A stretch of 64,000 nucleotides of DNA from Rhizomicrobium electricum (GCF_011762045.1 NZ_JAASQS010000004.1:1-64000), one strand, 5' to 3'. Counted from the first letter of the stretch, positions 1 to 9,903 are shown. Numbers and translations are program-made. The notes: generated by a model not told the origin, from the sequence alone.

Positions 1-1
1 C

Positions 2-94
2 CCCCTCCCGGCCCCCGTCGTCATCGTCGGGCCCAAGCTCTCCCTCCCGCTCAAGCCAAACGCATTCACCGTCGTCAGAATAAAAACTGGCTGA
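2..94 (+). CDS. 3' end of a gene entering from the left (partial)
   Basis: A frame open from the left edge ends at a TGA at 92-94 and gives about 30 residues rich in Pro, Val and Leu, ending in KTG. The alternating hydrophobic pattern resembles the last beta strands of a secreted hydrolase, such as the C-terminal sandwich of arabinofuranosidases, which would suit the neighbouring arabinose-related genes. This is inference from a very short piece; no motif identifies the family. Confidence 0.3.
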   Translation, partial: PLPAPVVIVGPKLSLPLKPNAFTVVRIKTG

Positions 95-211
95 GTACTG
101 CGGAACCTGTTCAACGAGGCATTGACCGCGGCACTCCAACAGCCCCGGCGCGAGGCGGCTGCGCATGTGCCGCCTTCGCCCGCGCCGGCGGGCGCATTTG
201 TCATCTCGAAA

Positions 212-225
212 AGTATACGGTATAC
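212..225. promoter_or_regulatory. CGTATACT-type operator, double core
   Basis: AGTATACGGTATAC carries two GTATAC cores seven bases apart, about 40 bases before the MFS gene. The 8-mer AGTATACG/CGTATACT recurs before the other genes of this island. GTATAC is the core of the E. coli ExuR/UxuR (GntR/FCD) operator, so the FCD regulator at 9173-9853 is the likely binder (inference). Confidence 0.65.
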
Positions 226-263
226 AGTAATATCGCGATGCCCACTAAAAGGGCGCGACGGCG

Positions 264-1457
264 TTGGCATTCGCTGCGGTGAGGGTTGGATTGCGGACTG
301 TTTTGGCTGCCGTTTGGGCAGTGATCACGTGCACATTGTTCGTCCAGGCAGGCAACGCCTTGCAGACGGACGTTATCGGCCTGCGTGCCGACACCGCCTT
401 CTCTTCCATCATGGTGGGCCTGATGATGGCGGCCTATTACCTCGGCTATTGCGCCGGCCCGATGCTCGGCCACCTTGTCATCGGCCGGGTCGGCCACCAT
501 GCCACCATCGGCATTTGTGTCGTGATGGCGGCGGGCGCGATCCTGCTTCAGCCCTTCTTCGTGACGGTTCCCGCCTGGATTGCGCTCCGCGTCGTATCGG
601 GATTCGCTTTGTCTCTGTGTTATGTGGCGATCGAAAGCTGGATCCACGGCAGCGTCACCAATCTGCTGCGCGGCCGCGTCTTCTCCATCTATATGTGCGT
701 GCAGATCATCGGCATGACCCTGGCGCAATGGCTTCTGTACCTCGCAGGGGCCGAAAGCGTCGGCCCGTTCGTGCTCTCGGCCGGATTGTTCCTCTTGGCG
801 GCGCTCCCCATCCTGGTAGCGTACCGGACCCACCCGTCCGACGTGCCGCCGCGTCCGCTCAATATCGCCAAGCTGTTCCGCTATTCCCCGCTCGGCGCCA
901 CGGCCACCGTGTTCGCCGGACTGTCGTGGGCGATCCTGTTTACCTTCGGGCCGGTCTGCGCCAAGCGCCTCGGCTTCGACGTCTCCGGTGTCGGCTTGTT
1001 CATGGCTTTGGCTGTTGGGAGCGGCGGCCTGCTGCAACTCCCCGCCGGGTGGCTGTCCGATGTCATCGGCCGCCGGCACGTGATCGCGTTGCTGCTGGGG
1101 GCGGGTGCCGTCGCTGGTGTGTTCGGCATGATCGCGTCCAGCCGCACCACCATCCTGGTGGCCATTGCGCTTGAAGGAGCCGCCGTATTTCCGATCTATG
1201 CCGTTGCGGCGGCGCAAGTGAACGACTGCATTTCACAAGCGGCGCGCGTGGCGGCGGCCGCCGGATTGGTGCTGCTGTTCGGCTTGGGCTCGCTGCTCGG
1301 TCCGGTCTTGTGCGGCTGGGTGATGGCATGGTTCGGGACGGACGCCTTCTTCGCCTTGATGGCGGGAACCATGACTGCGGGCTTTGCTCTCACCCTCGCT
1401 CTCGGCCGTGATCCGGTGGAGCCGGTGCGGGCCATCGAGGTCGGCCCGCACCCTTAA
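264..1457 (+). CDS. MFS transporter
   Basis: A 397-residue polytopic membrane protein with about twelve hydrophobic segments. The loop after the second helix of the first half (GHLVIGRVG) and its counterpart in the second half (GWLSDVIGRR) are the conserved MFS loop. The overall pattern recalls YcaD-like members. It presumably moves a small solute across the inner membrane; the substrate cannot be read from sequence. The start taken is TTG 264; GTG 279 is an alternative. The double GTATAC operator just upstream places it in the same regulon as the GH27, GH127 and TonB receptor genes, so a released sugar or glycopeptide is a reasonable substrate. It is convergent with the alpha-galactosidase gene. 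Confidence 0.8.
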   Translation: MAFAAVRVGLRTVLAAVWAVITCTLFVQAGNALQTDVIGLRADTAFSSIMVGLMMAAYYLGYCAGPMLGHLVIGRVGHHATIGICVVMAAGAILLQPFFVTVPAWIALRVVSGFALSLCYVAIESWIHGSVTNLLRGRVFSIYMCVQIIGMTLAQWLLYLAGAESVGPFVLSAGLFLLAALPILVAYRTHPSDVPPRPLNIAKLFRYSPLGATATVFAGLSWAILFTFGPVCAKRLGFDVSGVGLFMALAVGSGGLLQLPAGWLSDVIGRRHVIALLLGAGAVAGVFGMIASSRTTILVAIALEGAAVFPIYAVAAAQVNDCISQAARVAAAAGLVLLFGLGSLLGPVLCGWVMAWFGTDAFFALMAGTMTAGFALTLALGRDPVEPVRAIEVGPHP

Positions 1458-1475
1458 GTTTTCGCCAGCGCCCCT

Positions 1476-2978
1476 CTAGCGCCGCCAAACCTTCAGAAGC
1501 TGCACGCCGTGAGCCGGAATGGAGAAACCGTTCTGCGCGGGCTGCAGATCGGCATGGGCCCACAGATCGCGGACCTTGGCGACCTCCGGCAACCCGATCT
1601 CGGTCCAATCGACCGTCACGCGACGTTCGGTCGTGTCGCGATTGAACACGCCCACGGCCACCGTGCCGTCCTTGAGCTTCTTGGTCCAGATTTCGATCTT
1701 GCCGTCCTTCTTGACCGGCAGCCCTTGCGCACCATCCGGGTCCTGGTCGATCGCGATCACCTCGGCATTGGTGAGCAGCGACAGGGTTTCGGCGCTCATC
1801 GTGCGCACGTCGTTGCCGAGGATCAGGGGAGCCGCCAGTATCGCCCACAGACTGATATGGGTGCGGTACTCGTCGGCCGTCATACCGCCATTGCCGACTT
1901 CCAACATGTCGGGATCGTTCCAGCCGTTGGGTCCGGTGTGCTTGGGTGTTCCGTTCTTGTCGAAGCCGATGGTGGCCATCGTGTTGTAGTTGTCTTCGAT
2001 ATCGCCGGTGGTACGCCACAGATGTCCGCCGACCTCGCGCCCCCAACTGCCGACGTCAAAGCGGCCATATTCGCAAAGGCTGTAAACGATGGGCCGGTCG
2101 AGGGTCGCCAGCGCTTCACCCATTTCTTGATAGGTGCCGTAGACCGTGTCCGCGGTGTTGTAGAAGGCCTCGCCGGAGCATAGGTCGTATTTGAGGTAAT
2201 CGACGCCCCATGCGGCGAAGGTCTTGGCATCGTCCTGGATATGGCCGTAGCTGCCTTCGTATCCGGCGCAGGTCCGTGGTCCCGGCGAGGTGTAGATGCC
2301 GAGCTTCAATCCGCGCGCATGCAGATAGTCGGCCAGTCCTTTCATATCGGGGAAGTGTGCATTCGGCTGGAGCTTGCCGTTCTTGTCGCGTTTGCCTTGC
2401 CAGCCGTCGTCGATGTTGACGTAGATATAGCCGGCATCGCGCAAGCCCGATTGGACAAGCGCGTCGCCGATCTCGCGCACCGTCTTGTCGCTGATGTCGG
2501 TGGCGAACTTGTTCCAGGAGCTCCAGCCCATCGGCGGGGCCGCGGCGAGATCCCGTTGAGCGACTTTGCGTTTCGGCGGCAATGTCGTGGTTTTGAAATC
2601 GAGCGCTTTCAGCGCCTTGGGCGAACCGGGCTGCCCGGAAACATCGAACTCCTGGTACCAGATCTTGCCTTTGATATGGATGCCTTTGCCGGCGCGCTCG
2701 AGCACGATGTCCTCGGGGGTGAGGCGCGGATTGCCGTTGGAAATCCGGAACAGGATGCGGTCTCCGTCGGCTCGCAGGTCTTGCATTTTCTGGTCGCCGT
2801 ACCAGACCGAGGTGACAACGCCGCTCCATCCCGCCTTGTCGTGCTTGAGCGTGACGCGGGTGAACCCCGGATAATCCGGTGAATTCGTCATCACCCAGCC
2901 GCCGATCGGCGGGGCGGCTTCAGCCGATAGACAAAGCACTGCGGCCAAAGCCGTCGAGCAAACCAGCCTGCGTTTCAT
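1476..2978 (-). CDS. GH27 alpha-galactosidase, secreted
   Basis: 500 residues with an N-terminal signal peptide (about 1-22). An extra beta domain (about 23-140) precedes the GH27 barrel, which starts at PPMGWSSWN (148-156). The catalytic nucleophile is D265 in YLKYDLC and the acid/base is D326 in WRTTGDI; NIDDGW (189-193) and WNDPDML are substrate-binding signatures. It should release terminal alpha-galactose in the periplasm or outside. GH27 also contains beta-L-arabinopyranosidases, which would equally suit an arabinose locus, so exact specificity is open. It is divergent from the DUF5695-like gene, with a CGTATACT operator at 3005-3012 in between. In this island it could remove alpha-Gal from serine of extensins (inference). 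Confidence 0.9.
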   Translation of the reverse strand: MKRRLVCSTALAAVLCLSAEAAPPIGGWVMTNSPDYPGFTRVTLKHDKAGWSGVVTSVWYGDQKMQDLRADGDRILFRISNGNPRLTPEDIVLERAGKGIHIKGKIWYQEFDVSGQPGSPKALKALDFKTTTLPPKRKVAQRDLAAAPPMGWSSWNKFATDISDKTVREIGDALVQSGLRDAGYIYVNIDDGWQGKRDKNGKLQPNAHFPDMKGLADYLHARGLKLGIYTSPGPRTCAGYEGSYGHIQDDAKTFAAWGVDYLKYDLCSGEAFYNTADTVYGTYQEMGEALATLDRPIVYSLCEYGRFDVGSWGREVGGHLWRTTGDIEDNYNTMATIGFDKNGTPKHTGPNGWNDPDMLEVGNGGMTADEYRTHISLWAILAAPLILGNDVRTMSAETLSLLTNAEVIAIDQDPDGAQGLPVKKDGKIEIWTKKLKDGTVAVGVFNRDTTERRVTVDWTEIGLPEVAKVRDLWAHADLQPAQNGFSIPAHGVQLLKVWRR

Positions 2979-3004
2979 GGGTCATTGTCCCTGCTGATGA
3001 AAAT

Positions 3005-3012
3005 CGTATACT
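3005..3012. promoter_or_regulatory. CGTATACT operator between divergent genes
   Basis: TCGTATACTATAT lies 26 bases before the alpha-galactosidase start and 33 bases before the lipoprotein start, so one site can control both. Flanks match the sites at 5997 and, in reverse, 17556. Confidence 0.6.
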
Positions 3013-3044
3013 ATATTCCGGAGAGCGTTCTGCAAAGGTGGGAT

Positions 3045-5852
3045 ATGGGTAAATTCCGTGTGTCCGGTCGTCCGAAATGGAACGCTGTTGCGGGCCGCAT
3101 TCTGTGCGGCGTCTCGATCGCGGCGCTCTGCGGCTGCACGCCCGCACAGCAGAGTCTGGATACCTGCCATGGCGGCCCGGCTGCCTGCAGCCGGTTTGCC
3201 TCGAAGGACGCGGCCCAAATCCATTTGCAGACAGCGGAATTCGAATTTTCGTTGCAGAAGAGCTCGCAAACCCTCCTGTCGCTCCGGCCCAAGTCCGGGG
3301 CCGGTTTCGACTTTGCCCCGTCCGGCCGGTTCGCCGAGCGGCTCGGCAAGGGCGCTTACCGGCTGGGCGACATCGACCTCAGACTGCGTGCGGTTGGAAC
3401 GGCGGAATGGCGCGACTATTCCTCCGCCCACCGGCGCGTGGCGGTCAAACCGCTCGCCGCCGGACAAGATATCCTGGCCGCTGCCGATATCACGTCGACG
3501 CTTGGCGCAGGGTTTCCATTGCGGGTGGAGCGGCGCTGGTCGGTTGCGGCAGGCAAGCTTGTGCTGTCGTTCACGCTGACCAATCCCGGTACCACGCCCA
3601 TCGAGATCGGCGGTCTCGGACTGCCGATGGTGTTCGACAATATTCTTGAAGGACGCAGTCTCGACGAAGCCCATACCAAGGCGTCTTTCGCCGATCCCTA
3701 TGTTGGTGAAGACGGCGGCTATCTGCAGGTGACGCGGCTGAACGGTGCCGGGCCGGCTTTGCTGGTGCTGCCGGAGAAGAACACGCCGTTCGAGCTTTAC
3801 AAGCCCATTCTCGACGACAAGGACGGCGCGGGAAAGCCCAAGCTCTACAGCGATCCCTTGGAACGCGGCACCACGTTCGAAGGCTTCTACGATTGGATGG
3901 TGGCCGCCAAAGGCTTCGCCGATACCGAGTGGAAAGGCGTGGAGCAGTGGAACCGCCCCTCGTCGCTGATCCTTGCTCCGGGTGAAAGCCGCTCGTTCGG
4001 CGTGCGGTTCGTGCTGTCGCCGGGGGTGCGCGACATCGAGCCGACGTTGATCGAGAACCGGCGGCCGGTGGCGATCGGTCTTCCCGGTTATGTCGTGCCG
4101 ACCGACATTTCGGCGCAGCTGTTCGTGCATGCGCCGCAGGCGGTCAAGAAAATCGAGGTCTTTCCGTCCGGCGCGCTGACCGTCGGCGAGGGCGATCCGG
4201 CCGGCCGCGGCTGGATCAAATATGCGGTGAACGGCAAAACGCCCGGCCGGGCGCGGCTTACGATCACCTATGACGACGGCTCGGTGCAGACCGTGCACTA
4301 TCTCGTCACCAAGCCGCAGCGTGAGGTGGTTGCCGCGTTCGGCCACTTCCTCACTACCAAGCAGTGGTACGACGATCCCAATGATGCTTTCGGACGCAGC
4401 CCGTCGATCATGAGTTACGATCGCGAGACGGGGAAGATTGTCACCCAGGACGGGCGTGTCTGGATCGCCGGTCTGTCGGACGAGGGTGGTGCCGGTTCCT
4501 GGCTCGCGGCAATCATGAAGCAGCTAGACAATCCCGATCCGGCGGAAGTGGCAAAGTTCGAGACGTTCGCGTCCACCGTCCTATGGGGGCGGCTGCAGAT
4601 TGCGGACGGCCCCGACAAATACGGGGTGCGCAATTCGCTGTTTTATTACGACAAGGCTGCACCGGCAGGGGCTTACGATCCCAACACCGATTGGACCACC
4701 TGGGCCGCCTGGAGCAAGGAGCGCGCCTACGGCATCGGCCGGTCCTTCAATTACCCGCATGTCGCCTCGGCGTGGTGGGTGCTCTATCGCTTGGCGCGCT
4801 TCCATGACGGCCTGACGCGGGAAACCTGGCAAACCTATCTCGATCGCGCCTTCCATACTGCGGTTGCGATGGTCGAAAAGGCGCCGCGTTATGTCGAGTT
4901 CGGGCAGATGGAAGGCAATGTCTTCATCGACCTCATCGCCGATCTTCGGCGCGAAGGCCGGGTAGACGATGCCGCCCGCCTCGAAGCGCTGATGAAGAAG
5001 CGCGCCGATCACTGGAAGTCCTTGGCGTATCCGTTCGGCTCCGAAATGCCGTGGGACTCTACCGGCCAGGAAGAGGTCTATGCCTGGCTCAGCTATTTCG
5101 GCTACGCCGCCGAAGCCGAAAAGACCAAGAATGTCATTCTCGCCTATGATCCCACCATTCCGCATTGGGGCTACAACGGTTCGGCCCGACGCTATTGGGA
5201 TTTTCTTTTCGGCGGCAAGAAGGAACGCATCGAGCGCCAGCTTCATCACTACGGCTCGTCGATCAATGCAATTCCTCTATTCGATTCCTATCGGCGGGAT
5301 CCTTCGGACTTTCATCTGCTGCGCGTGGCCTACGGCGGCCTGATGGGCTCGCTCACCAACATCGACGACGAAGGCTTCGGCTCGGCGGCGTTTCACTCCT
5401 TCCCCGACACGATGGCCTTCGATGCCTACAGCGGCGATTACGGAGCCAGCTTCTTCGGTCACGCTTATGCGGCGGCGTCTTATCTGGTTCGGCATCCGTT
5501 GTTCGGTTGGACGGCTTTCGGCGGCAACGTATCAGCAGTGGGCGACAACGTTGTCATGACGCCCAAGGACAGCGCGCGCTCGCGCGTGTTCGTAGCGCCG
5601 GCCGGTGTTTGGATTACAGCACGCGCCGGCAAATTCGCGCAAGTTCGTTATCATCGCACGACGGGTGCCATCGATCTGGTGTTCGAGCCAGCCGATCGCC
5701 ATACGCCGAAGGCCACTTTCGAAATCGCGGTCACGACGAAAGATGCCGTCCGCTATGACGTCGCTGCGCCGGTTTCAGCTGAACGCGGGCTTTTCAGTGC
5801 GGTGCTGTCGGACAAAACGACTGTCGTACATCTGTCGCCGATCAAATTGTAA
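3045..5852 (+). CDS. Large lipoprotein, DUF5695-like, probable glycan-active
   Basis: The ATG at 3045 is chosen because AAAGGTGG (3034-3041) sits just before it; an upstream TTG at 2985 would place the operator inside the gene. The 935-residue product has a signal peptide ending in AALCGC, a loose lipobox, so it is probably a lipoprotein. The N-terminal half is beta-rich and the C-terminal half looks like an alpha/alpha toroid (NYPHVASAWWVLYRLARF, WDSTGQEEVYAW). Family resemblance from memory is to DUF5695, which has no established reaction; I cannot name catalytic residues. Divergent from GH27 and sharing its operator, it probably acts on the same glycan. The gap 5853-6116 downstream holds only the receptor promoter region. 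Confidence 0.6.
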   Translation: MGKFRVSGRPKWNAVAGRILCGVSIAALCGCTPAQQSLDTCHGGPAACSRFASKDAAQIHLQTAEFEFSLQKSSQTLLSLRPKSGAGFDFAPSGRFAERLGKGAYRLGDIDLRLRAVGTAEWRDYSSAHRRVAVKPLAAGQDILAAADITSTLGAGFPLRVERRWSVAAGKLVLSFTLTNPGTTPIEIGGLGLPMVFDNILEGRSLDEAHTKASFADPYVGEDGGYLQVTRLNGAGPALLVLPEKNTPFELYKPILDDKDGAGKPKLYSDPLERGTTFEGFYDWMVAAKGFADTEWKGVEQWNRPSSLILAPGESRSFGVRFVLSPGVRDIEPTLIENRRPVAIGLPGYVVPTDISAQLFVHAPQAVKKIEVFPSGALTVGEGDPAGRGWIKYAVNGKTPGRARLTITYDDGSVQTVHYLVTKPQREVVAAFGHFLTTKQWYDDPNDAFGRSPSIMSYDRETGKIVTQDGRVWIAGLSDEGGAGSWLAAIMKQLDNPDPAEVAKFETFASTVLWGRLQIADGPDKYGVRNSLFYYDKAAPAGAYDPNTDWTTWAAWSKERAYGIGRSFNYPHVASAWWVLYRLARFHDGLTRETWQTYLDRAFHTAVAMVEKAPRYVEFGQMEGNVFIDLIADLRREGRVDDAARLEALMKKRADHWKSLAYPFGSEMPWDSTGQEEVYAWLSYFGYAAEAEKTKNVILAYDPTIPHWGYNGSARRYWDFLFGGKKERIERQLHHYGSSINAIPLFDSYRRDPSDFHLLRVAYGGLMGSLTNIDDEGFGSAAFHSFPDTMAFDAYSGDYGASFFGHAYAAASYLVRHPLFGWTAFGGNVSAVGDNVVMTPKDSARSRVFVAPAGVWITARAGKFAQVRYHRTTGAIDLVFEPADRHTPKATFEIAVTTKDAVRYDVAAPVSAERGLFSAVLSDKTTVVHLSPIKL

Positions 5853-5996
5853 CCGGTACGAGCATTCCGAGTGCGAACAGCACGCGCAGTTATCGCCTGC
5901 GCCAACGCGCTGATGCCGATGGTAACGGTACCTTATCATTGCCGCTCTGCTGCGCGTGGCAAAACCGCGACACCGCAGCACGCAACCTTGCAGGAT

Positions 5997-6016
5997 CGTA
6001 TACTTTATATTTGACA
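5997..6016 (+). promoter_or_regulatory. CGTATACT operator next to a TTGACA box
   Basis: CGTATACT (5997-6004) is followed seven bases later by TTGACA (6011-6016), a good -35 match, though no clear -10 lies 17 bases on. A repressor bound here would block the receptor promoter. Confidence 0.55.
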
Positions 6017-6116
6017 CTATATTCTCAGACATGTTCTGCTGCCGGTGCAGTTCAGGGGACCTGCAACAAGGTGGTTGCGCACGAACGCCACCACGTCCAT
6101 CCAAAGGAGGGCATAC

Positions 6117-9026
6117 ATGAGGGGAACACCCAGGATTTCACGCAATGTATTGATGATCGGCACTGCTCTTGCGGCGCTGGCGGCGGGACTTGTGCCGGCC
6201 GGTGCGCAGGAGACTCTGGAAACCGTCATCGTCACCGGCACGCACATTCAGCGGCCGAATCTTCAGGCCGTAAGCCCTGTGACCACGGTCGACTCGGCTG
6301 AAATCAAGCTTCAAGGTGTGGCGGAAATCGAAACCAACCTGAACCGCTTGCCGCAATTCACGCCCGACGCCAACGAGAACGTCAACAACGGCTCCGGCGG
6401 CGTGGCGACGGTGAACCTGAGAAATCTGGGCGCCGGCCGAAACCTCGCTTTGATCGACGGGCAGCGCATGCTTCCCACCGAAGCGATGGACTTGAACTTC
6501 GTTCCGTCGGCGATGGTCGAGCGCGTCGACGTGCTCACCGGCGGCGCTTCCGCCGTTTACGGGTCCGACGCCATCTCCGGTGTCGTGAACTTCATCCTCA
6601 ACAAGCACATGAACGGCGTCAAAATCGACGCGCAGTACAGCATTTCGCAGCACACTAACGATCTCAGCCCGGTTCGCGACGCGGTCGACGCCAAAAAATA
6701 TAACAAGGCGCCGGACACCGTCTGGAACGGCATGAAGTACAGCGTAACGCTGGCCATGGGCAGCGATCTCGCCAACGGCCGCGGCAACGTTTCTGGCTAC
6801 GTCGGCTACCGCAGCAACAACTCCGTGCTGTGGGGTTCGCGCGACTATTCCTCGTGTCCGCTGGTCGATACCAACGGCGCATATGAATGCCTGGGGTCGT
6901 CCCAGCATGCCTACGGCGTGTTCATTCCCTCGACCGGGCCGAACGCGGATACGGCGTACGCCAATTCCAAGGACGGCTCCAAGACGTGGGTAACGAACGA
7001 CAAGAGCTTCAACTACAATTATGCGCCTTTGAGCTATCTGCAGCGTCCGGACCGGCGCGTGACGGCGGGTGCGTTCGGAACCTTCAAGGTCAACGATTAC
7101 ATCGAAGCCTACGCCAACTTCATGTACATGAACGACCATACGCATGCGCAGATCGCGCCGGATGCGATTTGGCTCGGTCGTCAGTTCCAGATCAACTGCG
7201 ATAACCCGCTGCTGAGCAATCAGCAGAAGACCGCGCTCTGCGGTTCCACTACGTCGACCGCGATGGCCAAGAGCCAGGTCGCGTTCCGCATGGTGGCCGC
7301 ACCGCGCTACGACGACATCCGTCACGAAGACTTCCGCTTCCAGTTCGGTCTGCGCGGCAAGCTGAACGAGGCCTTCAGTTACGACGTCAGCGCGTTGACG
7401 GCCCGCTCGGTGATCCCCGAGTTCTATTCCAACGTGATCAACCAGGATAAGGCCGCGTTGGGTCTGCAGGTGGTTTCGGTCGGCGGCGTTCCGACCTGCC
7501 TTTCCGTGGTCAATCAAGAGAACGACACCTGCGTTCCGGTCGACGTCTTCTCCGCCAACGGACCGTCGCAGAAGGCGTTGAACTACATCATGACGCACAA
7601 GTTCTCGTCGGCGACCCACAACCTGACGCAGTATGCCGTCAACGTGAACGGCGACCTGGGCACCTACGGCGTGACATCGCCGTGGGCGAACAACGGTCTC
7701 GCGGTCGCGCTCGGCTACGAGCACCGCACCGAGAAGAAGGTGTTCACGGTGGACGCGCTCGGCATCGCCGATGGCGGCGCCAACGCGGAAGGTAAGATCA
7801 CCAACGACGAAGTCTATATCGAAGCGGATCTCCCGCTGATCGAGAACAAGCCGTTCGTCAAGGCGCTGACCCTCAACGCCGGTTATCGCTACACCATCTA
7901 CAACGCCGAATCGGCCTTGCTGTCGATGAAGTCGCCCGAGAAGACGTTCGCGACGTACAAGGTTCAGGCCGAGTACGCCCCGACCGACGACATCCGCTTC
8001 CGGGCGGGCTTCAACAAGGCGGTGCGCGCGCCCAACACATCGGAACTCTTCGATGCGATCGGCGTCAGCAACTATCCTACGGTCGATCCCTGCTCCGGCG
8101 CGACGCCCTCCAAGAGCCTAGCCCTGTGCCAGCTCAGCGGCGTGACGGCGGCGGAATACGGCCACATCACTCCGTGCCCCACCGACGTGTGCTCGCAGCA
8201 GACGGGCGGCAATCCGGCCCTCAAGCCGGAAAAGGCGGAGACCATCACGGCCGGCTTCGTGCTGACCCCGACGATCCTCGAAAACTTCCAGATGTCGTTC
8301 GACTATTACAACATCCGGGTGGCTGGCTATATCGCCAATCTCGACGCCAACATCGTGCTCACCCAGTGCTTCGACTCGCAGAACCCCTATTACTGCGGCC
8401 TCGTGCACCGTGATCACACGTCGGGCGGCATCATTTTCGGCAAGAACGGCTATGTCATTGCGTCGAACCTCAACATCGGCTCGATGAAGACCCAGGGCCT
8501 GGACTTTACCGCGTCCTACGGCTTCAAGACGGAAGCGTCTGGCGATTTCAACGTCAGTCTCGTCGGCACTTATCTGCTGAGCCAGGTGACGGAGCCGTTG
8601 CACGGTCTCGGCAGCTACGACTGCACCGGTCTGTTCGGGCCGGTTTGCGGACAGTCGACGCCGACTTGGCGTCACAGCACCCGCGTGACCTGGAACACGC
8701 CGTTCTCGGGCGTGCAGCTGTCGTTGAACTGGCGCTATATCGGCCGGGTCAGCCTGTCGAGCAACACCGGGCTGCCGTTCTTCAACACCTCGAAGACGAG
8801 CAACCTCAACTCGCACATCTCCGACTATAACTACTTCGACTTGGCGGGTTCGGTTCCGATCGGCGAGAACCTCATCCTCAGGGCCGGCGTCAACAACGTT
8901 CTCGACAAGACTGCTCCTGCGATCGACAACGGTCTCTTGAGCAAATTTGGCAACGGCAACAGCTATCCGGGCGTCTACGATCCGCTCGGACGGGTGTTGT
9001 TCGTCGGTGTTGAGGCCAATTTCTAG
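6117..9026 (+). CDS. TonB-dependent outer-membrane receptor
   Basis: 969 residues from the ATG at 6117, preceded by AAAGGAGG (6103-6110). It has a signal peptide ending near PAGAQ, a TonB-box-like segment (ETVIVTG), a plug domain (LIDGQRM, VERVDVLTGGASAVYGSDA) and a long beta barrel ending in an aromatic residue (VGVEANF). It should import a large ligand, here probably an oligosaccharide or glycopeptide, using TonB energy. The operator at 5997 ties it to the GH27/GH127 island; a strong terminator follows. It ends its own transcription unit, with the GntR gene pointing toward it. Confidence 0.9.
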   Translation: MRGTPRISRNVLMIGTALAALAAGLVPAGAQETLETVIVTGTHIQRPNLQAVSPVTTVDSAEIKLQGVAEIETNLNRLPQFTPDANENVNNGSGGVATVNLRNLGAGRNLALIDGQRMLPTEAMDLNFVPSAMVERVDVLTGGASAVYGSDAISGVVNFILNKHMNGVKIDAQYSISQHTNDLSPVRDAVDAKKYNKAPDTVWNGMKYSVTLAMGSDLANGRGNVSGYVGYRSNNSVLWGSRDYSSCPLVDTNGAYECLGSSQHAYGVFIPSTGPNADTAYANSKDGSKTWVTNDKSFNYNYAPLSYLQRPDRRVTAGAFGTFKVNDYIEAYANFMYMNDHTHAQIAPDAIWLGRQFQINCDNPLLSNQQKTALCGSTTSTAMAKSQVAFRMVAAPRYDDIRHEDFRFQFGLRGKLNEAFSYDVSALTARSVIPEFYSNVINQDKAALGLQVVSVGGVPTCLSVVNQENDTCVPVDVFSANGPSQKALNYIMTHKFSSATHNLTQYAVNVNGDLGTYGVTSPWANNGLAVALGYEHRTEKKVFTVDALGIADGGANAEGKITNDEVYIEADLPLIENKPFVKALTLNAGYRYTIYNAESALLSMKSPEKTFATYKVQAEYAPTDDIRFRAGFNKAVRAPNTSELFDAIGVSNYPTVDPCSGATPSKSLALCQLSGVTAAEYGHITPCPTDVCSQQTGGNPALKPEKAETITAGFVLTPTILENFQMSFDYYNIRVAGYIANLDANIVLTQCFDSQNPYYCGLVHRDHTSGGIIFGKNGYVIASNLNIGSMKTQGLDFTASYGFKTEASGDFNVSLVGTYLLSQVTEPLHGLGSYDCTGLFGPVCGQSTPTWRHSTRVTWNTPFSGVQLSLNWRYIGRVSLSSNTGLPFFNTSKTSNLNSHISDYNYFDLAGSVPIGENLILRAGVNNVLDKTAPAIDNGLLSKFGNGNSYPGVYDPLGRVLFVGVEANF

Positions 9027-9055
9027 TCGGTCATCAACAGTTTTCCCGAAGACCT

Positions 9056-9088
9056 GCGGCAACCAGTTTTCTGGTTGCCGCTTTTTTT
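9056..9088 (+). terminator. Rho-independent terminator after the receptor
   Basis: GCGGCAACCAG (9056-9066), loop TTTT, CTGGTTGCCGC (9071-9081), then seven T. An 11-bp perfect stem. Confidence 0.92.
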
Positions 9089-9172
9089 ATCTGCGCGTTT
9101 CGGACGGACGCCAAAACGCGTGCCGCAGCCGGTCGGCCCGGCACGGTTCGTCGCTTCAGGAAATGGGAATGG

Positions 9173-9853
9173 TCAGGCCGTCTTCTGCCGCTTGGTGCTG
9201 GCGGAGCGGTCGATCTCGAACTGCTCGCGCAAATCCGTGAGGGTCGAGGAGATGTGTTCGTGCATCATGGTCCGCACGATCTTGGTCTGGCCCTCGCTCC
9301 AGGCCTGGAGCATGGCGGTATGCTCGCGCATGGCGCGCTTGCTGCGGCCGGTCGGTTCCAGGTGCTTGTTGACATAACGCTCGCCGACGACATGCAGGCG
9401 CTCAATGAACTGCACCGAAATCTTGTGCTGCGACGGACGGACCAGGGCCATATGGAAAGCACGATGCAGCCCGCCCCAGGCGGCGCGATCGTGGGTATCG
9501 GCGGTGTCGAGGATTTTCAGCGCATCGACGGCGCGCTGACGGTCGGCATCGTTGGCGAGCTTGGCCGCGCGGCCCACCGCCTCCGGTTCGATCTTGAGCC
9601 GCAGGGCATAGACCTCTTCGGCCTCGTCGACCGACATCGGCGGTACGAAATAACCGCGGTTGGTGATCGATAGCAGCAGGCCGTCGCGCTCCAGGCGCGC
9701 AAAGGCTTCGCGCAACGGGATCTTGCTGACACCGAGTTCCTTGGCCAGAGCGTCCTGACGGATGGCCGTATCCGTCGTCAACTCGCCGGAGACGAGGCGG
9801 TCGCGGATGGCGTTATAGATCTGCTCGGAAAGTGCTTGTACGACGATAGCCAT
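9173..9853 (-). CDS. GntR-family transcriptional regulator, FCD subfamily
   Basis: 226 residues: a winged helix at about 5-70 (DALAKELGVSKIPLREAFARL is the typical GntR recognition region) and an all-helical FCD effector domain at about 80-210 with the usual metal-binding histidines (LHRAFH, MREHT, MMHEH). FCD regulators usually sense sugar acids or related metabolites and act as repressors relieved by ligand. A CGTATACT site (9904-9911) lies upstream of its start, suggesting autoregulation. The same 8-mer occurs before all other transcription units from 212 to 17563. As the only regulator in the island it is the natural candidate for the binding protein; this is inference from motif core and position. 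Confidence 0.9.
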   Translation of the reverse strand: MAIVVQALSEQIYNAIRDRLVSGELTTDTAIRQDALAKELGVSKIPLREAFARLERDGLLLSITNRGYFVPPMSVDEAEEVYALRLKIEPEAVGRAAKLANDADRQRAVDALKILDTADTHDRAAWGGLHRAFHMALVRPSQHKISVQFIERLHVVGERYVNKHLEPTGRSKRAMREHTAMLQAWSEGQTKIVRTMMHEHISSTLTDLREQFEIDRSASTKRQKTA

Positions 9854-9903
9854 GGTGTCCTCCGACGGGGCGATTCATAGCGCATCTCGCGCCCGCATCA
9901 TAC

